64,000 nucleotides of DNA, taken from the NCBI GenBank assembly GCA_029379385.1, contig CM055618.1, forward strand, positions 13,216,134 to 13,280,133, read 5' to 3'. The stretch is from Quillaja saponaria (Eukaryota; Streptophyta; Magnoliopsida; Fabales; Quillajaceae). Made by a program: the position numbers and the translations under genes. Shown piece after piece: positions 1-12,434 of this stretch (within the stretch, counting starts at the first letter, position 1; every line of letters starts with the position of its first letter). The notes below the pieces were generated by a model. That model worked only from the letters and a program-made list of their open reading frames with translations, did not search any database and was not told where the DNA came from.

Positions 1-2072
1 ATATACATAGAAATTAATATAAATAATTATATATTAATCTTGAATAATAATGTTCTAAAAACTTAATCATTATACAATATTCTTATGTAAGAGACCTAAT
101 GTTAGTTAAATTTTGGATGATGTATTTATAGTATTGGATGTCATTTAAGGTTGGGAATTTTACTTGGTAAATTTGATTATAAATGTAAAAATTAAATATC
201 AAATTATTGTTTATTTTTTATTATTATAATAAAAACTTTTAGTATAATATAATTCAATTATAATCTAAAAAAAATTTCAAGAACAACCAACTGTCCACTA
301 ATTGTTCATTAGAATGCTTTCATCTTTCTCAATCAAAACAAAAAGGCTGCTTTACTCTAAATTCACCACTAGTTTGGTGGCCGGCAACAAAAGTCTTTTT
401 TGACTTTGATGTTGAAAATTAGAGCCTTAGAGCCATTAGCCTTCAGAAAATCAATTGGCTTTCAAGTCTGGCAATCATGGCCACTACAATCAATTTAGTA
501 ATTTTCTAAGGCAAAACAACCAAGACTTCCTATTATTTATATTATCCATTCAATATGCGTATGACCCCTTTTTTTATTTTGGTAAACATAGGATTAGAAA
601 TAATAAAGTTAGTTACCAATCAATCCACACTTCGACGATAAAAAATATGTTTCATTCATTAATTTATTAGTTTTAAATTTATTTGAGTAAAATATAAAAA
701 GTAAAATTTTCATAAATTTTACAAGTCTAAAGTGAATGTTTTTTTTTTTACCAGAGTAAAATAAAAAAATAATTAATTCAAATGTGTATAAATTGATTTA
801 ATTATATTTGTCAGCTAAACTAAAATAAAAAAATAAAAATTAAAAACCAAATTTCATGTTTGCCTAAGCAGAAAATTCCAATATGGGGGATGGCCTTTTA
901 TAGGTTAAAACAAAAAAAAGGGGTGATTCACGTATCATGCTATCAGCCCCAAAAGAGTATGAACATAAGAAATAAAATGATGATTTTCAATATTCAACAA
1001 TTCAAATAAATATCAAGGCCAAGAAAGTTGTGGCCTTGACCAAAAATTCTTTCTGTTTTTTGGTACAAACATTGACCAAAATTCTTTCATGCCCAGTCCC
1101 ACTTGATCAGATGGAACTATTGGAGTATTACACTCCACAATCATTATAAAATTTTATTAAATCTCAATAATTCAATAATTCAATAAAATTTGTCAAAAGC
1201 TGTTTGGGCTTCGGTCCATCGTTGTATCATAAAAATAAATTTGTCAAAAGCTTGGAATAACAGAAGTAATTAATTATTGTGACATCGTGCACTGAAAGGT
1301 GTCTTAATTAATTATTAAGTTCAGTATGTTAAATACCAGATATTATTTAATAAGTAGTATATAAATATATAAATTATTAATAAACAAGATTATTACAAGT
1401 TAATTTAATATTATTAATTTTTTGCCTGAGTATTCACACTTAAAATATACAAATTTAATTTCACTCTGATTGGTAACTAATTTTTCCTTAATTACAGGCT
1501 CAAATCCTAACATTATCACTGTCACTAGCTTAGTCTCATCAATTTTTGGTGCATCAACACCTAAAATTATACAAACTTAATCTCATTCCGATTTGTGACT
1601 ATTTTTTTCTTTAAAGTAATTACATCCCAAACCCTTAACATTATCGTCAATAAACTCAAAACCTAACTTTTCACATCAACAGCACAGTTATATCATCATC
1701 TTTGTCAACACTTCCACGTCAAAGATTCTGAAGAGGGTTACGATGACGTCACCAGTGAAGCAAAGTCTTCAATTCGCACGAGCTTGTAGTGTCCACAATG
1801 ACGAAGCCAAAACAAGTAATTCTGTTTGCCTTCTCTTCTCCGTTTCCTCAACGTCACTAGCTTCTCCTCCTCCTACTACTCCTTGTTATTGATAAAAATC
1901 TGTAAATTTCTTAATTGGGCTAATTTGTTAGTTATTATCGTTGAAAGTAGTAGTAGATCAAGCTCCAAAATCCTCGTAAACGCAGAAAGTCTCAGTTTTT
2001 GGTTGTTGATATTTAACAGAAGCAGCACAACAACATAGTTAGGAGGGAGAGGGAGAGTTACATTTGGGTCCA
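1..2072. other. AT-rich intergenic DNA and 5' region of the first kinase gene
   Basis: No convincing coding exon is visible. Two diverged tandem copies of about 90 bp lie at roughly 1434-1520 and 1557-1646; both run from 'cttaaaatatac'-like sequence to 'ccctaacattatc'-like sequence. A palindromic TGACGTCA (1744-1751), the type of site bound by bZIP/TGA factors, lies about 320 bp before the kinase start codon and may belong to its promoter or leader. The rest is low-complexity A/T. Confidence 0.6.
1744..1751. promoter_or_regulatory. TGACGTCA palindrome upstream of the RLCK gene
   Basis: An exact 8-bp TGACGTCA palindrome lies about 320 bp upstream of the ATG at 2073. Such C-box/as-1-like sites are bound by TGA-type bZIP factors in plant defence promoters. 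Its role here is inferred only from sequence and position. Confidence 0.4.
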
Positions 2073-5000
2073 ATGGGTAACTGCTTAGGTTCCTCTGCTA
2101 AAGTTGATACAGCTCAGAGCTCCCAGACCACTTATGGTAATTTCTTTAGTTATTGCTGCTTTCCATATCTGTTTCTTTTGTTTTTGTATATGACCCTCTA
2201 ATTCAGTCCTCATTTCTTGTCTTCCTTCCTTGCTTCTCTAAGATTCGCTTTTATAGAGTTTGATGGAGCTGGGTTTTGCAGCTCTGGGGGTGGGTTTTTC
2301 TCCCCAAGCTTTGTATGTATGGTTTACAGAATTGCAAATTTAAAGTTGGTTCCATTAGTTTGGTTCTTTTTCGAGTGACCCAGAAAAACAGCTTTTTCTT
2401 TTCTTTTCTTCTTTTTGAATGCATGCTTGGTATGGGGTTGCTGGGCATGTTTATAAAGTATAAACCCATTTTCATGTATGCAATGTACCCATAGTTATAG
2501 GACTAGATAAATTGGTTTTTGTTTTCGGGGAAATTGATGTGTGGGTGTTTATCTGTGACACTGCCTGTTTTTTTTTTTCTCCTTTTCCCACTTATTCCTT
2601 TCTCCTTTGGTATTCTAATTCTTTCTTCTTTTAGCGAGTTGTTTTGGTAAGTAAGGGCGGATGGGAATTTTTCCAAAGGAATTGGTTCAGGAATTTCGTT
2701 TAATGTATGGATGTGTTTGTGTGTCAGAGGAGAAGGGTTTGATCAATTCGCTCTCAAGTAGAATCTAGCATTTCAATATGTTTATCATTTTTTATTTTTT
2801 TTATTTGATTTATGCATATCAGGTGTTCATAATATGTAGTTTTTTCTCTTATTATCTTTTGGTTAGAAGATATAACTAACTCAATGAATTCTCACTTTGG
2901 TCATCTGATTTCTAGAAAGAGTTGTGGATCATAATTAGATGCTTGATGTTGATGCTGAGCCAAGTTGTCATGATCAATTCACTCTCTTGTAGAATCTAGC
3001 ATTTCAATATGTTTATCATTTTTACTTTTTTTTTTTAGTTTGATTTATGTATATCAGGTATTCATAATATGTAGTTTTTTCTTGTTTTATCTTTCGGTAA
3101 GAAGATATAACTAACTTGATGAATTCTCACTTTAGTCAACTGAATTCTAGAAAGAGTTGTGGATCATAATTAGATGCTTGATGTTGAGGTCTGCTGAGCC
3201 AAGTTGTCTTAATTTTTTTATGAAAATAGAGTCAAATTCAGTTATTTTATTTGGTAACTGTCCTCTGGAAAATGAACTAAAGGATATGGGATACACTACT
3301 ATTGAGAATCAAAATGTCATAATGCATAGTATATGTCAAATTTTGAATTGTTTGAACGGGGTATTGGTAGTGGTGGATTGACTTTGAAAGTTTATTAGAT
3401 ATTGCCTGCTTTGGGGTATTGGTTAGTCGTTGACTTTGAAAGCTTAATAAGTACTTCCAGCTTTCTAATAACGAAATTATTGATCCAGTAACCAAAGTCT
3501 GTTCTCTTTGATCAGCATCAGGAATTTCAAAAACTAGCCGTTCATCAGTTCCCTCCAGCTTCACGATCTCTTCTTACATTGACAATAGCAGTGCTTCAAG
3601 TCTTCCCACTCCTAGGTCTGAGGGTGAAATCTTGTCATCTCCAAATTTGAAATCCTTTTCATTCAATGAACTAAAGAATGCTACAAGAAATTTTCGTCCT
3701 GACAGTCTTCTTGGTGAAGGAGGATTTGGTTATGTTTTTAAAGGATGGATTGATGAACATGGATTTACTGCTGCAAAACCTGGATCAGGAACAGTTGTTG
3801 CTGTAAAGAAGCTTAAACCTGAAGGTTTTCAAGGGCATAAGGAGTGGCTGGTAAGAGTCTTCTTCTATTCCAACTTCCAAGGCCATAAAACTTCTTATTT
3901 TTTATTTTTTATGTTTACTTTTAACCACATGCATGTCTCTTCACTTAAAATACATCAATTTTCAGACTGAAGTTAATTACCTTGGCCAACTTCACCATCC
4001 AAATCTGGTTAAATTGATTGGATACTGCTTGGAGGGTGAGAACCGGCTTTTGGTCTATGAGTTTATGCCCAAAGGCAGCTTAGAGAATCATCTCTTTAGA
4101 AGTAAGTAATGCATTGCAGTGATCTAGAATAATTGTATAATGTTTTCTGTATTATATACTGTATACTTTAATATTTTTCCTTCTTATTTCCAAGAAACAT
4201 GGGGAAGAAGAAAAGACTTCAACTAAACATGGTTGTACTATTATTTCCCTTTGCCCCTGGGTCCCAAATTTCATCAAAACATCAGGACTTCTGCTTCCTC
4301 CTTAATTTTAGCACCTCCTCCTAATGCATAAGGTATTCTACGAAAACTTTTGGAGTGAGGGCAGGTAGTTGGTTACTTGGTTGTAACTCTTGAGTTGGTA
4401 TTCAAAGGAGTGTACAGCTAACAAAACAATTAAATGAAGGGTGAAAAGAATGGCTATAAAATTTGACTTCTATTTCCTAAACACAAGGCGCTCAACTTCT
4501 ATGTTCAATATATGGCTACCTCATAAACTTCAAAATGCATATATATTTGTTGCACTGTAGTTTATCCATTTTCTAGTTAAAATATAAGTTTAATCAGTCC
4601 TGAGAAACATGTCTATGCACACGCTACCCACAAATGGGTTTAAAATTGAATGCCGAGTTGCTCTAGTTTGTCTATATTGTTATTGGTATCTCCAACACAT
4701 CTCATGGAAGAGCATGCAAATGAAAAATCTAGATGCTCACTGCATTTGACTGTGACTACTATAGAACCTTGTGATTTGTAATGTTGGACAGCCAATTCTT
4801 TCAAAAGCTTGGGAAGTAAGAAAATAGACTCAACTATGTATATCAAATTTGACACACTAGCCTTGGCCAAAAAAGAAAAGAAAAAACCCAAACACACTAT
4901 CATTAGCCCTCCATACATCTGCATGTAGAAATATGGTGGTAAATGCAACACGTAACAAACGACAAACAAACAATACTATTGAAAACAGGGTTACTGAAAC

Positions 5001-6424
5001 TAGACCCAAGTGGAAATTTAAATAACCTTGTTTCCTTACCATGTTGGATCATCAGTTATTCAAAAACTTTGCTGATGGGAAACAGATGCAATAATGCGTA
5101 TCAAGCTATAAGCACTAACATGGACTAAACATTTCTTGATGCAGGAGGACCTCAGCCCCTCCCTTGGTCAGTAAGGATGAAGGTAGCTATTGCTGCTGCC
5201 AGAGGGCTCTCTTTTCTTCATGATGCTGAATCACAAGTCATATACCGTGATTTTAAGGCTTCTAATATCCTACTAGATGTGGTATGCTCAATGAGGATTT
5301 AAGGAAGTTCTTGTTATTCATAATTATACAAAATTAAAAACTGTATGTGTTGGGCTTGCAGGATTTCAATGCTAAACTTTCTGATTTTGGTTTAGCTAAG
5401 GCGGGCCCTACTGGTGATAGAACTCATGTGTCTACTCAGGTCATGGGTACTCAGGGCTATGCAGCACCTGAATATGTTGCAACAGGTTTTTCCAGGCTCC
5501 TCTCATTGCTATTGATGTTTAGCTGGTTATTTATTATATTCAAGTTGTTATCAAGTTATCATACATTATATCTGAGTTGGTCTTGCATAGCTAGTTGGAA
5601 CATTGCACTACAAGTGGGTAAAACGAGGAGAGGGAAAAGACAGATTGGCTTCCTGAAAATATGATATTTTTTTTATTCTTAATCAGTTATTCCCCAATCT
5701 CCTGCTCCTAAAACTTTTAATTACATTGTTTATAATTAATATGGATATTAAGAGAGTCTCGAGAAGAATCTGATGGATCGGTAGTTTAGTTTTCTGAGTT
5801 CAAAAGACTAAATTTGATGTATGATCTACTTTGGCTTGTCTATATTTCTCAAATTTTTTCCTTTAAAAAATGGAGAGCCCACTGGTTTTGTTCCAATTAG
5901 ATAGATAAGAAAACTTGGTCTAATTATCACGTAACATTGTAAATATCATCATACTAAGTCTTAATTGCTGGACAGGTCGGCTGACAGCCAAAAGTGACGT
6001 ATACAGCTTCGGGGTTGTGTTACTTGAACTTTTGTCTGGAAGACGTGCTGTTGATAAAACGAAGATTGGGATAGAGCAAAAGCTGGTGGACTGGGCAAAA
6101 CCATATTTGGGTGATAAACGTAAAGTATTTCGGATTATGGACACCAAGTTGGAGGGTCAGTACCCCCAAAAAGGAGCCTATACGGCTGCGTCCATCGCTC
6201 TACAGTGCCTTAGTAATGAAGGCAAGGCAAGGCCTAGAATGACAGAGGTTTTAGCAACTTTGGAACAAATTATATCCCCTAAAAATGCTGTTCGCCCCTC
6301 CCAAGCAGCACAGCAGCCTGTCCCTCTATGGAGATCTCCGGCACGACAGCACCGCTCCCCTGTAAATTTGATACCAATTGCGTCGCCTTTGGCATCTCAC
6401 CGGCAATCTCCATGTGTACGCTGA
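2073..6424 (+). CDS. Receptor-like cytoplasmic kinase, RLCK-VII/PBL (APK2A-like)
   Basis: Six coding exons can be joined with GT-AG introns: 2073-2136, 3516-3850, 3966-4101, 5145-5281, 5362-5485 and 5976-6424. They total 1245 nt, or 414 residues. The protein starts MGNCLGSS, an N-myristoylation plus Cys-palmitoylation signature that anchors these kinases to the plasma membrane. The kinase domain is complete: P-loop GEGGFG (88-93), ATP lysine K119, YRD (212-214) in the 'VIYRDFK' context typical of RLCK-VII, DFG (232-234) and a GYAAPEY activation segment. The basic Pro/Ser-rich tail ends in CVR. Family members relay signals from surface immune or developmental receptors by Ser/Thr phosphorylation. 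Overall resemblance is to Arabidopsis PBL2/APK2A, from memory. Intron 1 (about 1.4 kb) carries a tandem duplication. It converges with another RLCK-VII gene 0.5 kb downstream. Confidence 0.93.
2741..3209. repeat. Tandem duplication, about 231 bp unit, in intron 1 of the RLCK gene
   Basis: Two adjacent copies (2741-2971 and 2972-3209) both start 'gatcaattc', run through 'gtagaatctagcatttcaa', 'atatcaggt' and 'aagatataactaact', and end 'gccaagttgtc'. They differ by scattered substitutions and small indels, so the duplication is local and fairly recent. A smaller repeat of about 60 bp follows at 3360-3450 ('ggggtattggt...gttgactttgaaag'). Confidence 0.85.
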
Positions 6425-6947
6425 ACTAGGAACGTTTATATGTAAATTTTGTATTGTATCTGAATGCGATGCAGGCATATCGATTATCGTAATTTTGAAT
6501 AATAAAATATCAGCACCATATTTGGAAGCTACAAAGCATATTCATAACAGTAATCTACATGCTCAATTGATTTATACTGAAAGCTTAGGCCTTTAGTAAC
6601 TTCTTTGTAGTGAGATTTATGTGTCCATGATTTTTTTATGCCTAGAATATTGCTTTTAGGTGGACATTGACCGAAGTTCATCATCTTCAGTCTAGTTGTG
6701 TCAATATTATAGCGTGGGATTGGCTAGATTCACCGAACATGTTGATTTGAAGAGTATAAATGAAGTGGGTTAGAACTCTTCTGTAAACTTCTTTCCTATG
6801 ATTTACTAAATCATATATGAGCTCATTCCTGCTCATCATGTAAGTCAGAGGCATACGGTCTTAGACTTACCTTTGTGGATGAACACAGCTAGACAAATTG
6901 GCTTATAAGATGCCACATACTTTAGGGACTTTTTCATCAGAAGGAGG
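6425..6947. other. Shared 3' region between two convergent kinase genes
   Basis: About 520 bp separate the stop codons of the two convergent RLCK genes. It should hold both 3' UTRs; AATAAA-like strings occur (for example near 6500). No other feature is seen. Confidence 0.5.
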
Positions 6948-8993
6948 TCATGGAGTAAATTTAGAGATATCATATGATTCCTGATCATAGCTTCCCAATG
7001 TGAGCTGTAGTTGCTCTAGATCAGTGACAACTTCAGCCATTGTTGGTCGGCTCTTGGGGTTTGAATTAAGGCAACGGCCAATGATATCAGCAAACTTGTA
7101 GCATTCTTTCATTGGGATATTCTTTCCAAGTCTCTTGTCAATGACTTGGTGCAGTTCCACCTTGTTGCTTAGATATGGTTCAGCCCACAGTGCAAGATTC
7201 CCTGCCACTCCATCTGAATATTTCTTAACTGCAGCAGATCCAGATAATATCTCTAGGAGTACTACTCCAAAGCTGTACACATCAGCTTTTAGTGTCAAAT
7301 GCCCTGCAAAATGGAGGGACATGAGCTTTTAATTGAGCTATCAAAATGACTTGCAGTCCCACCCTGCTCCCTTTCCATGGTACAAATTTTTATACCTGTG
7401 GCAATGTACTCTGGAGCAAAATAACCTCTGGTGCCAAGTATCCTTGTGGATACATGGGAGTGCTCACCCAGGGGTCCATCCCTAGCAAGGCCGAAGTCTG
7501 AAAGTTTGGAATTGAAGTCCTGCAATTTTACCCTTATCAAGCTGATGACTAGTAAACACTTTGGTGCAGTAGATTTCTAAGTAACATACTTATCATGCTC
7601 ATTGAAACTGGGAAAATGTAAATGATCTAAAAGACCAAAAGTAACTCACAGCATCTAGCAGGACATTGGAAGTTTTAATATCACGATGGATGACCGGTCT
7701 ACCGTAAGTGTGAAGGTAGTCTAGAGCCCTGGCTGCCCCAACTGCTATTTTGATTCTTCTGTTCCAGTTTAGTTCTGGATTATTTTCTGTTTACACGAAT
7801 AAACCCTATATTCAGTGGCACTGAGACACTTTTATGGCTAAATTTTAACTGCAATTAATTTGAACTTGCTCAATTTGAATGATCTGCTACGTTATATACA
7901 TATATGCCTTTTGTAAGAACTCTTGCTTACCTTTCAAGAGTTGTGTCTCCAAGCATCCTCTGCTCACGTACTCATATACCAGAATTCTATTCTCACCCTC
8001 ACAGCAATACCCTATGAGCTTCACTATGTTTGGATGACTTAATTTGCTTAGATATATCAACTCATTCTGCAGAAACAACAAATTCCTCAGGCAAAACACA
8101 AGCACATACACAAACTAGTATATATATATATATAGAGGGTGAGAGAGAGAGAATGAAGTTATTTTAGACCAGCCATTCTTCGTGGGATTGTGCTTTTTGC
8201 CTTCTGAGTTTCTTAACAGCAATGGCAAATCCACCATTTGGTCTCGCAGCATTCATGGTGCAGTAAGTGAGATATCCTTTATAAACATCACCAGAACCAC
8301 CTTGGCCTACTAAATTCTTTGTATTGAATTTTTGAGTAGCAGCTTTCAATACACTAAAGCAAAAGCAATTGAGCTTGCAAGATTGAAGCACTATATCCTT
8401 ATTGACTTTGAGAAGAATCCAATCCCTAGGATTAGGTATGTAACCATGCCTTCCATCTCCACCTCGCTTTCCTGCAACAAGATGAGAAAGAAGAAAAAAT
8501 CACATAAGCCAAGAGGGGGAAATAGAAACTATGTTCAACAAAATAAGTACTTGTCTGCTTCCTTGAAAGACTATTTGAAGTATCCTCTTGAATAGGAAAG
8601 TTGTTTTTCCCATCTTTTGCGTGCTTTCCTGCTGCCAACAATGCGAAAACATTATTGATCGACAACTAGAATTGAGTGGACAGATTAACATGATGCAATC
8701 AAGGAAAATTATGCAGAAAAACATTTACCTCTTGTAGCATTTGAAGAAACTAGTGAAGTTCTGGTATGGCGCCCGGGAACTTTGATTGCTTCAACTCCTA
8801 AAAAGAGTTCAAACAATTAAGCAAATTGAATTTCAGTATAATTCTCTTGATAGATCACTTACTGAAAGAGCTTCAACCCTTGAACAAAAGGCTAATGGCT
8901 ATGGAGTAATTAATTAATACCAGGAAATGGTTGAGTAACACAAACTGGGTCTGGTTGGTTGGGGCAATGAGCTCTTCTAAGACAATTTCCCAT
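6948..8993 (-). CDS. Receptor-like cytoplasmic kinase, RLCK-VII/PBL type
   Basis: Eight exons on the minus strand: 8993-8921, 8797-8729, 8628-8551, 8471-8170, 8066-7931, 7786-7650, 7519-7396 and 7303-6948. They total 1275 nt, or 424 residues. The protein begins [10 protein letters not shown], an acylation signal for membrane anchoring. Kinase motifs: P-loop GQGGSG (129-134; Ser replaces the usual aromatic residue before the last Gly), K160, HRD (253-255), DFG (273-275) and [11 protein letters not shown]. All catalytic residues are present, so it should be an active Ser/Thr kinase. The last four introns have the same phases and positions as in the convergent neighbour, which supports shared ancestry, but the N-terminal region has two extra introns and little similarity. 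It is therefore a distinct RLCK-VII lineage rather than a recent tandem copy. Confidence 0.9.
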
Positions 8994-10691
8994 GATCCCA
9001 GTTGATTAGAATACTAAATGAGTCCCAGCAGACTTAATTATTTTCATGAAAGACACTAAAATTGACATTGTTTCATATACTATATATATAAAGGCAGTAA
9101 CATTGGAACTGTTACTATTAGCTGCCTTGTTTGATGATAACTTGGTGAAGCAAACTATGTAAAATGTTTGTACACTTTAATTATACATATCTGACAACGA
9201 TATGAAACCTTTTCACACTATAATGACAAAAAGTGTGGAGCTAAAATCTATATAACTATATATGCTTGTCACAAAGAATGTCATGGTAAAATACTAATTA
9301 ATGAATTTGGTCTTTAGTAGAGTCGGGAACGTGGAGAGTGGCAACTTTTTTGTGCTTAATATGACAGTTGGAATAGGTTTGACTGGCCGCAACTTCCCAG
9401 CTTTCAGTTTGGCTCCTAAATTAGTTATAATTTTTTATAAGGCATTATATTTGAAAGGTGCTAACAATGTAAGACTAGGGATTGATAATAACATTAATAA
9501 ATAAATAAATTTTTTATATATTTTTTGTTATTCTTTTTACACGTTTCTTTATTTGCTTTTGGAGTTTACATATTTTAAAATCTTTTTCAAATGTGTCAAA
9601 AACTTAGATTTCTTTTATAAAAAACTAATATTTTCAATAATTTATTTTTCCTTTTCAAAATGCAAAAAAAATAAAATAATATATAATTTTCTCCAAAATA
9701 ATATATAATATATATATAATTTTCTCCAAAATGAGACATGTGAAAAAGAATTAATTAATTATATATTAATGTCAAGTTTTATTTTTAGAAGAGAGTATTT
9801 AAGGATGGGTGTTGGAAATCCAAAGTGTTATTATTATTATTAATTTTTTTAATATTAAGATTAGTGCAATATATTAAGAAAGTTGATAGTACTTACCTCG
9901 GCCAGGTGCAAATAAATGATCTTGACAATGATTGACTCTTGACCACTTGTTAAAAAAGACACTGTTTATAAAGAATTAATTAATTGATCCAAAATTTAAA
10001 TTATAAGATAAATAAGATAGTCTAATTCATGAGTAATTTAAAATTAGATATATTAAGTACATGTAACTACTAAAAAAACTTTATGAAGCTTTTGATACAA
10101 CATAGAAATTAAGAAGAAAAAAAAATCATGTTTATATTTAGTGAGTTAGTTTAATTTTTTTTTTTCTTTAGCCCTCAGATAATATCCAACTATGAACTAT
10201 AAATCATATTCTAACTTTTTTTTTAAAGGTATTCGAAGCCATATTTTAAGCATAAACAAACTATAATATTTGGGTTATATATATATATATATAATGTGCA
10301 TTTAATTATGTATATTCAGTCACTATATGCAATATAAATTTTTCCAATATTTTGTTTACAAGACTAACTCTTTTTATCTCAAGCATTAGTCTTTTCAACA
10401 TTATTGATAAAATATATATAAAAAAAGAGCCTTTTTATTTTAATTAGTATACAAGAAAAAAGAAAATTCAATTAAATTAAATTAAAAACATAAAAAAGTA
10501 AAAAAAAAAGTAAACTTGTATATGAAGTTTCCCTCCTTCAAGCCAAATCCCATTGACCCATTAGGAAACGGATTTAAATTATTAATCTATAAATACCCAA
10601 TTCCCGTTATTCCTTCTCTGCTTTATCATTCATAATCATATATCTTCCTTCTGGGTTTTGGAGTTGAAGAGAAAAACCTTCTTTCTGGCCA
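8994..10691. other. AT-rich intergenic DNA
   Basis: No coding exon, structured RNA or clear transposon end was recognised. The part from 9500 to 10520 is strongly A/T-biased with short TA runs. The 5' leader and promoter of the minus-strand RLCK occupy the left side and those of the RING gene the right side. Confidence 0.5.
10588..10595 (+). promoter_or_regulatory. TATA box of the RING-H2 gene
   Basis: TATAAATA lies 104 bp upstream of the start codon at 10692, followed by a CT-rich leader ('ccttctctgc', 'cttccttctggg'). Position and sequence fit a core promoter. Confidence 0.6.
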
Positions 10692-11498
10692 ATGTCCATG
10701 GAGTACTATCCTTGCCATCTTCATCTTTTTCGCTGCTCCAGTTGTGATATCTGGCAACCCAACAACATCATCAATGAATACCTTCAATTATATACAAAAC
10801 CATCATCCTCTGAAGTTCAAGCTTACGTGAAATTCACTCTGCGCACCGAAACTCAAAGAATTTACCTTTGTACTGATGGAACCCAACACCAACTTTCTCC
10901 AATTACAGAGGACCCAATAGAGGAATATTGTTTAAGCAAAAGCTTTGATTTTTCCACTTTCAAGTGTTACGATTCAAGTTCCAGACTTCTCACTAAGATG
11001 TTATCTCAATTGGGTGTTGTTAATCCTGAATTTCAATGGCACCAAGAGATAATTAAGAAGGTAATAGATTTTGGGCTTGAGATTGGGAATAAGGTATCAA
11101 ACATGGGTAAGAAAATATTGCCTGTGTTTGTTAATCTTGATCTGCTTGTGTTTCATGTTACTGATGAGAGGTCCTTGATTGAAAGTGCTCTTCTAGAATC
11201 AAGGTTGGAGTATGAAGTAAGAGAGAGTAATGGTATGGTACCGGCAAGTAAGTCGGCCGTGGAGGCTTTAGTAAAGAGAGTGAGAGTAGTAAAGGATGGT
11301 AAAAAGAGAAGCCAACGAGTACCTTGTGAAGAAAGAGTTAACACTGATTGCACTATTTGTTTGGAAGAAATTGGTAAAGGATCATCTTTTGCAGCAAGAA
11401 TGCCTTGTTCTCATGTTTTTCACGAAGACTGCATATTAAGATGGTTGAATGAGAGTCACTATTGCCCGGTTTGTCGGTTTGAGATTCCTACTGATTGA
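10692..11498 (+). CDS. RING-H2 finger protein, probable E3 ubiquitin ligase
   Basis: This is a single uninterrupted frame of 268 residues. The C-terminal 50 residues form a canonical C3H2C3 RING: C220, C223, C239, H241, H244, C247, C258 and C261, with the 'HEDCILRWL' core helix that docks E2 enzymes. The rest (1-215) has no domain I recognise, and no transmembrane segment is visible, unlike ATL-type RING proteins. A basic stretch (VKRVRVVKDGKKRSQR, about 190-210) precedes the finger. Intronless small RING-H2 genes are common in plants and often stress-responsive. The substrate cannot be inferred. A TATA box lies 104 bp upstream. A second ATG two codons in (MSM) would change almost nothing. 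Confidence 0.85.
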   Translation: MSMEYYPCHLHLFRCSSCDIWQPNNIINEYLQLYTKPSSSEVQAYVKFTLRTETQRIYLCTDGTQHQLSPITEDPIEEYCLSKSFDFSTFKCYDSSSRLLTKMLSQLGVVNPEFQWHQEIIKKVIDFGLEIGNKVSNMGKKILPVFVNLDLLVFHVTDERSLIESALLESRLEYEVRESNGMVPASKSAVEALVKRVRVVKDGKKRSQRVPCEERVNTDCTICLEEIGKGSSFAARMPCSHVFHEDCILRWLNESHYCPVCRFEIPTD

Positions 11499-12128
11499 TT
11501 GATTATTATGGACTTCTATTTAGAAGAAAAGAAGGGTTAAATAGTTAGATATTATTCTTAGATCTTTGATACATATGATTTACAATTATGAAGGATGAAT
11601 TAGGTAGTTTCTAATGGTGACTGAATATCTATAGATTTTATTTGTTTGTCTTAAAGGACTTATTTTTATTTTTTTGATATATATAAATCTATGAATGTTT
11701 TATCATATTTCTTCTGTATTCAGATGGTTCACTTGCTTTGTAATTATAGGGAACAATTAATTGTGGGTTGCCCTAGACATAAGGGAGGTTTATCATTAAA
11801 AAAAAAAAAGGGCCAAAATCAGATATGTAAACATGAATCCACACCCATGTTGCTAACCGTGAACTGTCTCATGCTATGTTTTGTGTAGAAGATTGTGCAA
11901 ATGATAACTGCAAGATCAAATATACCAATGACTACAAGAATGATTAAAAAAATACAAGTTAGTCATGCTAGTGCCTAGTATGGCATACTATGTGAAAGTG
12001 GACATTTGATTGGTACTTACCCTTACATTATGATCAAGGAGAGTGCTAAGAAAGCAGAATCCCAACGATACAGAAAAGATTAGCATGGATTTCCTAAGAT
12101 CAAGCAGAAACATCATCCATCTTATTAT
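11499..12128. other. Intergenic, left edge of the MIR395 cluster
   Basis: This holds the 3' region of the RING gene and the presumed 3' part of the minus-strand MIR395 transcript. No coding exon was recognised. Confidence 0.4.
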
Positions 12129-12243
12129 CAAATGCCAACAGGAGTTCCCCCAAACACTTCAGTGGGAGAAAGAAACCCTATTGATATGAAGAGATCTAGC
12201 CCGCAGTGAAGTGTTCAAGGGAACTCTAGGGGACACCTGATAC
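12129..12243 (-). ncRNA. MIR395: MIR395 precursor 1 (minus strand)
   Basis: Read on the minus strand this is a classic MIR395 hairpin. The 5' arm is 'gagttcccttgaacacttca', then comes a loop of about 40 nt. The 3' arm carries the mature miRNA CTGAAGTGTTTGGGGGAACTC (plus coordinates 12142-12162), identical to the canonical plant miR395. The stem extends below the duplex ('gtgtcccct' with the 'tgttggca' end). In plants miR395 directs cleavage of ATP sulfurylase and SULTR2;1 transcripts and is induced by sulfate starvation. A TATA-like 'ggatatatatta' (12292-12305) and a CTAGGTTCA element (12421-12434) lie upstream. It pairs divergently with the plus-strand copy at 13.2 kb. Confidence 0.93.
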
Positions 12244-12291
12244 AGGCATCCATGCTTAAAGTACTTAAGCTGCTTCTTCATTAGTTCTGTG

Positions 12292-12305
12292 TTAATATAT
12301 ATCCT
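12292..12305 (-). promoter_or_regulatory. TATA-like box for MIR395 copy 1
   Basis: On the minus strand this reads ggatatatattaac, about 50-60 bp upstream of the hairpin stem. It is less standard than the TATA boxes of copies 3, 5 and 6, and a nearby (TA)n run (12316-12346) is an alternative. Confidence 0.4.
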
Positions 12306-12314
12306 AAACCAGCT

Positions 12315-12315
<1 letters not shown>

Positions 12316-12346
<31 letters not shown>
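12316..12346. repeat. (AT)n microsatellite
   Basis: About 15 TA units lie between the first MIR395 hairpin and its upstream element; likely length-polymorphic. Confidence 0.8.
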
Positions 12347-12350
<4 letters not shown>

Positions 12351-12420
12351 ATCATATCCCTTTATTCTTATGCCAAATGTTGGAGCAAAGTAATATCTGA
12401 GAGAAGAAAGCCCTAAATTA

Positions 12421-12434
12421 GTGAACCTAGACGC
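12421..12434 (-). promoter_or_regulatory. UPE-box-like element of MIR395 copy 1
   Basis: The plus strand reads GTGAACCTAGACGC, so from the gene's side it is GCGTCTAGGTTCAC. It lies 178 bp before the hairpin. It matches the half-site TTGAATCTAGACA of the UPE-box, the SLIM1/EIL binding site known from sulfur-deficiency promoters, with a few substitutions. An equivalent sits before all six hairpins. Confidence 0.65.

Noticed and set aside
9500..10520. AT-rich DNA that might hide an LTR or MITE
   Set aside because: No terminal repeats or target-site duplication could be found by eye.
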